A stretch of DNA of 32,226 nucleotides. It comes from Synergistaceae bacterium. Its GTDB lineage: Bacteria; Synergistota; Synergistia; Synergistales; Aminobacteriaceae. Below are positions 1 to 7,600 of the stretch, piece by piece. Within the stretch, counting starts at the first letter, position 1, and the number at the start of each line of letters is the position of its first letter. A program made the translations under genes and the position numbers. The notes beneath the pieces are model-generated. The model worked only from the letters and a program-made list of their open reading frames with translations, did not search any database and was not told where the DNA came from. The DNA lies in assembly GCA_017405525.1 (NCBI GenBank), contig JAFRAH010000036.1, positions 1 through 32,226 of the forward strand. The letters are read 5' to 3'.

Positions 1-10
1 GCACGAAAAC

Positions 11-934
11 TCATCGATAGTTTCCTGTCTGTGAACTGAGGCGGGAAAGGAACTTTTTCATTGAGGCATACCTTCTTGCCACCACTTCATCAACAAGGTG
101 AAGGCTGTACATGAGTTTCATGAAGCCGGGAATTTTCTTCAGCATCATTTTTACACGGTGCAGCTTGTAACGCAGAACCCTCTTTTGGTGCAACAGTATC
201 ATCATGAAATATTTGGGTCTGAGATTATGCCTGTGTATGTAGACGTTAAGAAGAACCTCTGAGAAATAGCCGTAAATTCTTTTGTTCGAGGCATCATATC
301 CGCTGTTGTTGATGCGCCTTTCGGTTTCGTATAGAAGCTCAAAAAGCCACCTGCAATATTCGTCAACAAATTCACGCCTAGCAATGAACATATTGCAGTA
401 GCTTATGTGTTGGGAAGCTAATACGTAATCCAATGAAGCCTTGTAGTCCGGGTGATATTCAAGCAGGACTTCACACATTATACGAATGCCGTCCTGATAG
501 ACAAAATTCTTGAGGTCTTCGAGAGCATTAGCAGGGTAAGGATAATATGGGAAGCAAAGAATTATGTCTGAATCCCTGAGAGCATCAACGATATTGGCCT
601 CAGTGATGGAATGCCTTTTCACATCTTCACCCATCAGGATAATATAGGGCTCAAGTTCCGGCTTGTCCATCCTGCTGATGAACCTTCTGTAGTGAAACAA
701 GCCCTGAATGTCAGCTTTGCAGTTCCTCCACATAGAATATAGAGCGGTGAGTTCGCAGTAATCAGGATTCTTGAGGGATATGTTATCGGGGCTGTCGTTG
801 TCGTGAAGGTAGCCCTCCCATTGGCCTGTGCTCTCAGCATTGACATGAATCTTGCGGCAGTAATCAGGAAGGGCAAAATCTATAGGCTTATGTGCCGCTA
901 CATACACTTCTATGCTTGCCAAGTAAATCAACAA
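11..934 (-). CDS. DUF4422-family glycosyltransferase
   Basis: Predicted cytoplasmic glycosyltransferase of about 307 residues for surface or capsular polysaccharide. The N-terminus holds the family hallmark VAAHKP (about residues 12-17), and further in come YCELTALYSMW and FHYRRF, which are typical of DUF4422 proteins (known from the family). The C-terminal ~60 residues are Lys/Arg-rich, which could favour membrane association (inference). The start is uncertain: the longest frame opens with two TTG codons right after an AGAAAGG ribosome-binding-like sequence, so TTG at 934 or 931 or the nearby ATT could be used; no ATG is available near the N-terminus. It lies 22 bases downstream of the PAS-dynamin gene on the same strand and is probably cotranscribed with it. 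Acceptor and donor sugar cannot be told from sequence. Confidence 0.8.
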   Translation of the reverse strand: MLIYLASIEVYVAAHKPIDFALPDYCRKIHVNAESTGQWEGYLHDNDSPDNISLKNPDYCELTALYSMWRNCKADIQGLFHYRRFISRMDKPELEPYIILMGEDVKRHSITEANIVDALRDSDIILCFPYYPYPANALEDLKNFVYQDGIRIMCEVLLEYHPDYKASLDYVLASQHISYCNMFIARREFVDEYCRWLFELLYETERRINNSGYDASNKRIYGYFSEVLLNVYIHRHNLRPKYFMMILLHQKRVLRYKLHRVKMMLKKIPGFMKLMYSLHLVDEVVARRYASMKKFLSRLSSQTGNYR

Positions 935-956
935 CCTTTCTTGCGGGATTATAGCA

Positions 957-3182
957 TCAGAATATCTTGTAGTTCTCGAATATGAACCACTCAGGGGATT
1001 TCAGCCCGTTAAGCTCCACGAACTCATTAACGCGTCTGGGAACTTGGGAGACCAAATCAATCTGCCTTGTGTCGAAGAGCCCGGCATTCCCGAACGACAA
1101 GACCCACTCAGTCAGAGCCAGCCCGGTAATATATGGCGAGTTCACGAGGTCAGACAATCCCGAATCAACGCGCGCAAGGTCAACGCTCACGACCGGGACA
1201 TACTCACGGAAGAGCTTGTGCCAGTCGATACTCTGGGTAATGTTCACGTTTGACGGGGCAATGAGGAGGTCTGCATCACTGCCAGTAACAGGAACACTGA
1301 CGCAACCGAACGGCATAACATGGCCGGTGCTGAGCCATTCGCCGGAAGTTACTCCGCCGTCAGGGAGGACCTCAAGCATCAGGTTGTGTGAGAGCCGGGA
1401 AAACAGCTTCATGCTCTGGTTACGTTCAGCCCCCAAGAGTACAGCCTTCTTCCTGCCATGAAACGCATTGAGCGCGAAGAAACGGGACATAAATTCACGT
1501 TCACGCATTGACGTTATGAGTGAGGAGAGAATATTTCTGCCGTCCTGCTTGGGAGTTATGACGCTCTCGGAGAATGAGTAGCCCGATGGCATTTCAGGCA
1601 TCTCTGAGCCCGATATTAGCCGCCGTATCTTCCCAGCCACTTCCTGAAGCCTCCAGCGTGATGACCCTGATACTTCCTTGCGCGTTACTGCACCCTCAAC
1701 CAGCCTCAAGGCACGTTCAGCCCTCAGCAGCAAGGCCCGCGTGAATGCGTTGACCCCCAAAGGTGCGAAATAGCTCACAGCGTCTTCAAGGTTTGAGTCT
1801 ATCCAGGCTTGGGATTTCTTGTCGTAGAAGTTTTCGAGTGCTGTCTTTGAGGAGACCGGGATAACGTCAAAGTCCCGCCCGCAGAAGTTCCTCATGTCCT
1901 GACGTATAGCGTTTATGTCGCCAAGTATCTTGTCATGCGCCGAGTGAATTACCCTTCCGGCCTCTGAGTCGTCGCGTTCAAGGTCAATCTGTGAGAGTAC
2001 GAACACTACCCTTCCGTTCATGGACATCAAGAGCCTCAAGTAATCGTAATCCGAACCCTTCAGCCTCGCACGTACTGGTGTAACGTAAATTATCATGTCG
2101 AGTTCAGGCAGGACGTTACGCAGTGCCGCACCCCCTGAGCTTGCCAGAGCGTCAAATCCCGGAGTGTCAGCAAAGCATATTCCTTCAGGTATCATTGCGC
2201 CGGGCATTATGATTTCGAGGCGGGCAATCCCTGACTTGTTGCCGGGGTTGAAACTCTCTGAGGCTATGTTCTTCATGTATGACCCTGTGAGCTTTGAGCC
2301 CCTGATCTCCTCAGTTCGTCCGTCCTGATAGAGTACCCTTGCGACTCTTGCCTCACCTTCACGGCAGATGATGGGAATGTTCGTTGTTGCACGTGTCTGT
2401 TCGGGGATCAGCCTCTCGCCTAGAAGTGCGTTGATGAACGATGATTTCCCGCTGCTGGTCAGTCCTGCAATGCCTATAGTTAGTGAGGTCTCATTCAGTG
2501 AACGACGTAACGCCTTGAGCTGTGAGTTCCCTGTGAGGACGTTCAAGGCTGAGTTGATGCAGTCCTCAAGGTCTCGCTTTATGATTGAGCCCTGCGTGTA
2601 GTCTTCCGGGAGTGATGGCATTGACGGGTCAGGTGAGAATATCCTTCGCTGAAGTTCACGCCTGAGCCTCAAGTTCTCCTGCTCCATGTCCTCAATCCAG
2701 CCTATGTCCCGGAGCGTCATCACTCCCTGTATTCTCACTGCCTCAAGAATTTTTGCGCGCCCGTTGTTCTCGGTGCACTCTATCCTGTCGCCTTCCTGGG
2801 CAACCTCAAGCCAAGCCCTGAGTGCGAGTGTCTCGGAGCCTGTGAGCTTTACGGGTCTTCCTGAATTGTCCCGCTGAATGAAACCGTCAAGCCTGAAGTT
2901 CCTGTAGACACCATCCCCGCAATAGAGCTTCCGCGTCATGGTGAACGTGTTCTCATGGCCGTAGATGATCCCTTCGAGGCGTGAGAGCTTCATGTGGTCT
3001 TCGGGGTGGCAGAGCTCGTACCACTGGTCTAAAGTTTTGGGGCATGTGTCAATTGTGAGACGCATAACGTTGAGGAGTTCGGGGGAAAAATATATCTCCC
3101 TTGAAGGAAATATGACCGTAACATCAGGAAGGTGAGGGGTATTTATGAACTTGTCGCGTTCCCATTCAGACAGTTTAATCAT
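957..3182 (-). CDS. PAS domain-dynamin-like GTPase fusion protein
   Basis: A 741-residue protein with two recognisable parts. Residues ~20-125 match a PAS_3 fold (YFSPELL, then WYELCHPEDH, then a C-terminal strand set with GDGVYRNFRLDGF). After a short coiled stretch (~170-185) comes a dynamin-type GTPase: P-loop GLTSSGKSS at ~240-248, a TRATTN switch I near 263-268, DTPG at ~339-342, and SQID at ~397-400 where N/TKxD is usual, so guanine recognition may be atypical. Residues ~430-741 are mostly helical and not recognised; no clear membrane segment was seen. Bacterial dynamin-like proteins remodel or tether membranes (family knowledge); sensing through the PAS domain is inference. ATG at 3182 follows AAAAGG at a long 13-base spacing. 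It is divergent from lysA across 58 bases. Confidence 0.8.
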   Translation of the reverse strand: MIKLSEWERDKFINTPHLPDVTVIFPSREIYFSPELLNVMRLTIDTCPKTLDQWYELCHPEDHMKLSRLEGIIYGHENTFTMTRKLYCGDGVYRNFRLDGFIQRDNSGRPVKLTGSETLALRAWLEVAQEGDRIECTENNGRAKILEAVRIQGVMTLRDIGWIEDMEQENLRLRRELQRRIFSPDPSMPSLPEDYTQGSIIKRDLEDCINSALNVLTGNSQLKALRRSLNETSLTIGIAGLTSSGKSSFINALLGERLIPEQTRATTNIPIICREGEARVARVLYQDGRTEEIRGSKLTGSYMKNIASESFNPGNKSGIARLEIIMPGAMIPEGICFADTPGFDALASSGGAALRNVLPELDMIIYVTPVRARLKGSDYDYLRLLMSMNGRVVFVLSQIDLERDDSEAGRVIHSAHDKILGDINAIRQDMRNFCGRDFDVIPVSSKTALENFYDKKSQAWIDSNLEDAVSYFAPLGVNAFTRALLLRAERALRLVEGAVTRKEVSGSSRWRLQEVAGKIRRLISGSEMPEMPSGYSFSESVITPKQDGRNILSSLITSMREREFMSRFFALNAFHGRKKAVLLGAERNQSMKLFSRLSHNLMLEVLPDGGVTSGEWLSTGHVMPFGCVSVPVTGSDADLLIAPSNVNITQSIDWHKLFREYVPVVSVDLARVDSGLSDLVNSPYITGLALTEWVLSFGNAGLFDTRQIDLVSQVPRRVNEFVELNGLKSPEWFIFENYKIF

Positions 3183-3214
3183 AATAGAATGATAACCTTT
3201 TCAGAAAGTTTCTA

Positions 3215-3220
3215 TATAAT
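3215..3220 (+). promoter_or_regulatory. Candidate -10 box for lysA
   Basis: A perfect TATAAT lies 20 bases before the lysA ATG in the 58-base divergent gap. No good TTGACA-like -35 is seen at 16-18 bases. A start about 7 bases downstream would leave only a ~14-base leader with no Shine-Dalgarno sequence. It is AT-rich enough to occur by chance. Confidence 0.3.
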
Positions 3221-3240
3221 TTTGATGCCTAAATAATACC

Positions 3241-4551
3241 ATGAGGAAAAAGGGGAGTTCAGAAATTTCAAGACTGACATGGGGCGGCGTTGACTGCCAA
3301 GAATTAGCGGAGAACTACGGCACTCCTTTGTACGTTTTTGACACTGGGATAATACGTTCAAGGTGCAGGGAGCTTCAGGAGACGTTCACGAGACGCTGGG
3401 AGAACGTCCGGGTAACTTATGCGGGAAAAGCCTTCCTTGTCCGTGCAATGGCCAGGCTCATAGCTGACGAGGGATTAGGGCTTGATGTCGTCTCAATGGG
3501 TGAGCTCTATACTGCCTTGAGCGCGGGCTTCCCCCCTGAACGTATCGAGGTGAACGGGAACGCTAAGAGCCGTGAAGAGATCGCCTATGCCGTGAGGTCA
3601 GGAGCAGGCCGCATAATTGTTGACCACCCTGACGAGCTGAAGGCCATTGAGGAATTTGCGAGGGAGTCCGGCCATGTCCAGAAGGTGATGATCCGTGTTG
3701 CCCCCGGAGTTGACGCACATACCCACAAATACATAGCCACCGGTCAGACAGGCAGCAAGTTCGGAGTTCCTGCGGATGTGTCTGAAGGCTCAATGCTCAC
3801 TGAGGCGGTGAAGTATGCTGAGGCAAGCGGTAATATCGAGCTTACTGGTCTTCACTTTCACGTAGGCTCACAGATATTCGACACGGACGACTACACGAAG
3901 GCCATCGCAAAAATCATTGAGCTCATGAAGTCCCTGAAGGACACTCTGAACTTCACGACAAGGGAGCTCAACATGGGGGGAGGTTTTGGCGCGGTAATCA
4001 GCCCGTCAGTTCCGTCAATGCGCTCGGAGTTCTACACTGACGCAATGATGAAGGCTCTTCATGACGGTTGCAGGGTTCACGGCCTTGAAGTTCCGGGGGT
4101 GATACTTGAGCCCGGACGCTGGATAGTCTCAGAGTCAGGGATAACTCTTTATCGTGTCGAGAACATAAAGGAGCTGCCCAAAGTAACATACATTGCCGTA
4201 AATGGTGGCATGGCCGATAATCCGAGGGTTGCACTGTATCAGGCTGAATACGAGGCAGTGAGCGTGAAGGCTCCCGGAGCTCCAGCATATGACCGGGACG
4301 GAGGGACTCATGTCTCAATCGTGGGGAAGTGCTGTGAGTCTGGTGATGTCCTGATTGAGGACGCGAAGATTACGAGGCTTGAGGCTGGAGATGTTATCGC
4401 CCTCTACAACACCGGGGCATACACCTTCAGCATGGCCAGCAACTATAACTGCCTGCCACGTCCTGCTGTAGTGTTCGTTGAAGGAGGGACTGCAAGGGTA
4501 GTCGCTGAACGCCAGACAATGGAGGACATAGTTAGGGGTCAGGCTCTCTAA
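3241..4551 (+). CDS. lysA: Diaminopimelate decarboxylase
   Basis: PLP-dependent fold-III enzyme converting meso-diaminopimelate to L-lysine and CO2, the last step of lysine synthesis; cytoplasmic. At 436 residues it has the normal family length. Seen: the PLP lysine in YAGKAF (K63), HFHVGSQI in the barrel, the glycine-rich GGGFG phosphate-binding loop, EPGRW, and the dimer-contributed active-site CESGD (C365-D369), followed by YNTGAYTFSMASNYN near the end. ATG at 3241 is the only sensible start, although no Shine-Dalgarno sequence precedes it. It faces away from the PAS-dynamin gene, and its stop codon overlaps a candidate flagellar promoter for fliD. Nothing else from lysine synthesis is nearby. 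Confidence 0.95.
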   Translation: MRKKGSSEISRLTWGGVDCQELAENYGTPLYVFDTGIIRSRCRELQETFTRRWENVRVTYAGKAFLVRAMARLIADEGLGLDVVSMGELYTALSAGFPPERIEVNGNAKSREEIAYAVRSGAGRIIVDHPDELKAIEEFARESGHVQKVMIRVAPGVDAHTHKYIATGQTGSKFGVPADVSEGSMLTEAVKYAEASGNIELTGLHFHVGSQIFDTDDYTKAIAKIIELMKSLKDTLNFTTRELNMGGGFGAVISPSVPSMRSEFYTDAMMKALHDGCRVHGLEVPGVILEPGRWIVSESGITLYRVENIKELPKVTYIAVNGGMADNPRVALYQAEYEAVSVKAPGAPAYDRDGGTHVSIVGKCCESGDVLIEDAKITRLEAGDVIALYNTGAYTFSMASNYNCLPRPAVVFVEGGTARVVAERQTMEDIVRGQAL

Positions 4552-4576
4552 TCTCATCCTGTCCTTTCACCGATAA
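4549..4576 (+). promoter_or_regulatory. Candidate sigma-28 (FliA/SigD) promoter for fliD
   Basis: TAAT at 4549-4552 (overlapping the lysA stop) is followed after 16 bases by ACCGATAA at 4569-4576. The flagellar sigma-28 consensus is TAAA, 14-16 bases, GCCGATAA, so the -10 matches 7 of 8 and the -35 core 3 of 4. Transcription would begin near 4583, about 35 bases before fliD, which has a strong AGGAGG at 4602-4607. An imperfect inverted repeat (ATCCTGT/ACAGGAT, 4556-4588) surrounds it but has no T-run, so it is not an obvious terminator. Confidence 0.55.
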
Positions 4577-4617
4577 AGATTACAGGATAGTCTCACAGAA
4601 CAGGAGGTTAAATCACA

Positions 4618-7600
4618 ATGGCATCAATGAGTGTGTCAGGAATAATTTCCGGCATGGACTGGGAGAGCATGATTGACGAGATAATCACCAATGCCGCCAA
4701 GCCAGCACAACCCCAAGTCAGCAAGAAAACCAACCTGACCAACAAGAAATCACTCTTTGAGGAAATGAAGACTACGATGAACAGCCTTCAGTCCTCATTG
4801 TCGCCCCTGAAGCTGCCATCAACCTACAAGGCCAAGACGATAGACATAGAGCGTCTCGACAAGAACGGTTCATACAAGGGAGTTCTTACTGCTACGGTGA
4901 ACGCCGATGCTGAAGTGAACGTTTGGGATGTGAAGGTGAACAAGCTCGCCACAGCCCAGATAAACCGCTCGAAGCAGATTACGGGCTCTTCACTCTCAAG
5001 CACACTAAGCGGCGTATCAGGCAACACCATGTACGTGAACGCAGGGGGTCAGAAGATCGGAATTGAGGTAAAATCCACCGATACCCTCGAATCCCTAAAG
5101 TCCCGGATAAACACAACGTTGAAGACCCTCGACAGCCCTATATACGTAACGGCCTCAGTGGTCGACAACAAGTTAATCCTGAAGAGCGACTATACCGGGC
5201 TCGGAACGATGACTGCCACCGAGACGACCCGCTACAACTATTCCAGCGGCATAAACAGGCTCAGCAACATAACGATACCTGAAGCGGCTTACGACAACGT
5301 GAAGGTAACTTCCGGCACTAAGTCCTACACGATACACAAGGACTTTGAGATCGCCAACGGCAACGAGATACGCTGGAGGCAGAACGACAGGGGAGACAGT
5401 GAGCACCTTGAAGTTGGTCTGAGCGGCGAGGCAAAGATAAACTACAAGATGGCCGCCGGGGATGTCTACACGAAAACAGGAACGTATGACACCAACGAGG
5501 TGGAAATTTCGGGGTTTGACCTTGTGGACAACAGGACGCTTTCGAGCCGGGCAAAGATTGTTGATGATGACGGCAACGAGTACGTGTACGGCAAGGACTT
5601 TACGATAAAGGACAAGAAAATCGTATGGCTTGAGCCTGAAGGGCCTACGACGAATGAGCCGGACACCTACACAGTGAGCTACAATAAGACCACGGCAGGA
5701 AGCTACAGTGTTACGGGCACTAAGATTAACCCGATAGACGTTCCTGAATCATACACGGTCAGCTATGATAAAGTTCATGGGTTGTCAAGGATTACTTCAT
5801 CCGGCACCACAGTAGACTTCCAGCACCCTACAAGCGGTGCAAGCGGCGATATGCCTACATACGTAGAGTTTCAGGACACTTACGGCATGTCTGTTGCCAG
5901 TGCCCCGCAAAGAATCGATTTCGACTCAAGCAGTGATGACAAAATAGAAGTTCTGGAAAGCGGCTCGGTGGGAAGTTACTCATACGTTACTGACTTCATC
6001 ATAAGGAAGGCAGGCTACGGCTCAGGCAACCCGGCCGAATGGAACAATCATGCTGTAATAGAATGGCGTTCATCCAACAGACCAAGCGGCGAATATACAG
6101 TCAGGTACACACACACATATTCAGCAAGCTCAAGTGATTCATCCGGCATTGAAGATGTCATCACTGAGGCCGGGACTGACACGGCAGGCATCACAATAAC
6201 AGGCTCAGACGGCACAGTATACACGCAAGGCACTCACTATGACATTAAGGACGGCAAGATTGTCTGGAAGACCCAGAGCGAAGTTATAGATGTAACAATG
6301 GATCAGTTCAGCGAGCTCCAGACAAAATACGCCGAAGCCTACAGCTCAAAGCACGGAACATCCACCGAGCTCACGACAAAAACGCTAATTGACGGCGATG
6401 GAGTACTCCGCACATACGTAGACCCCGACGACCCCAGCATACTCACAATAACTGCAGACGGTGAAAGCTACGAATACGGCAGGGATTACGTCCTCCGTGT
6501 GAACGACTCAGGGACTGGCTACAGATTCCAGTGGCTTGTTGACGGTGGAGAGTCAATCACTGATGCTGATACCGTAGTTACAACATACGCAGAGTACAAG
6601 AACATAAGCACTCAGGAGTGGAAGAAAGCCCCCACAGAGAACACAGCCTATAGCTTCGGGTTTGACTACAATATTACGGCCACCGATTCAGGCACGGTCA
6701 ACAAGACCGACACCGACAAATCCCTCGCCACAGTCCTCAAGAATGTAACGGTATCCAGCTCAGACTACTCTACCGCACTCACTATCACTGACGGGACAAA
6801 GACATATTCATACGGGACTGACTGGACGATTGACGAGTCGGGAAATATTACGTGGATTGAGAAAACTAAAGGAACTCCGACATCATACACAGCAACATAC
6901 GCAAATCCCTCAATCACTATCACAGGTTCAAACGCAAACGCAAGGTCTTTCAACCTGACTACAGCGGCAAATGGTTTCCCGAAATATTCAGATTTCGAGG
7001 CTCTCTACAAGAATACAAAGGGCACTGACGTTCCTACAGTAACAGCGGCAGGACTAACGTACATAGCTGATGAGTCGTTCTTCTCTGTGAGCGGTTACAC
7101 ATACGGTGAGGATTTCGTGGTAATCAAGGGAGGCGGCGGGCTGGTCTCAACTGTGGGTGATTACAGTCTTGTTATTGCGTGGGCACCTGACGGGATAGTG
7201 AACAATTACCCCAACAAAACGATGTCGTCTATAACTACCCACGATAACCCCTACACAGTTTCAATGCAACCAATATCTTCCGGCGAGATCAGTACCGACA
7301 GCGGCAAAAAACTCTCTGACGTTCTGGGACTGACTAACCTTTCGGACATGTCAAAGGTAACCATCACGGCAGGCGGCAATGTATACAACTACAACTCCAC
7401 GGCGACAAAAGCATCTGACCTTGCCGAAGATGAGTATTTCCTTGACAGCGGAATAGTAGTTCTAGGCTCACCGCAGGAAGAGCCCAAGCACCCCGCTGAA
7501 GGAGTCGGCTACACGTTCACCTACGAGGCATTCTCAGTAGGGGCAGACGACACATACAGCTCATCAAGCACTACTCAGGAAGTCTCAATAGCAATCTCTG

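Noticed and set aside
982-1461. 159-residue plus-strand open frame within the PAS-dynamin gene
   Set aside because: Antisense shadow of a well-supported gene, with no ribosome site or recognisable motif.
4556-4588. Inverted repeat after lysA as a terminator
   Set aside because: Stem of only 7 bases, 19-base loop and no T-run; it coincides with the candidate sigma-28 -10 element.
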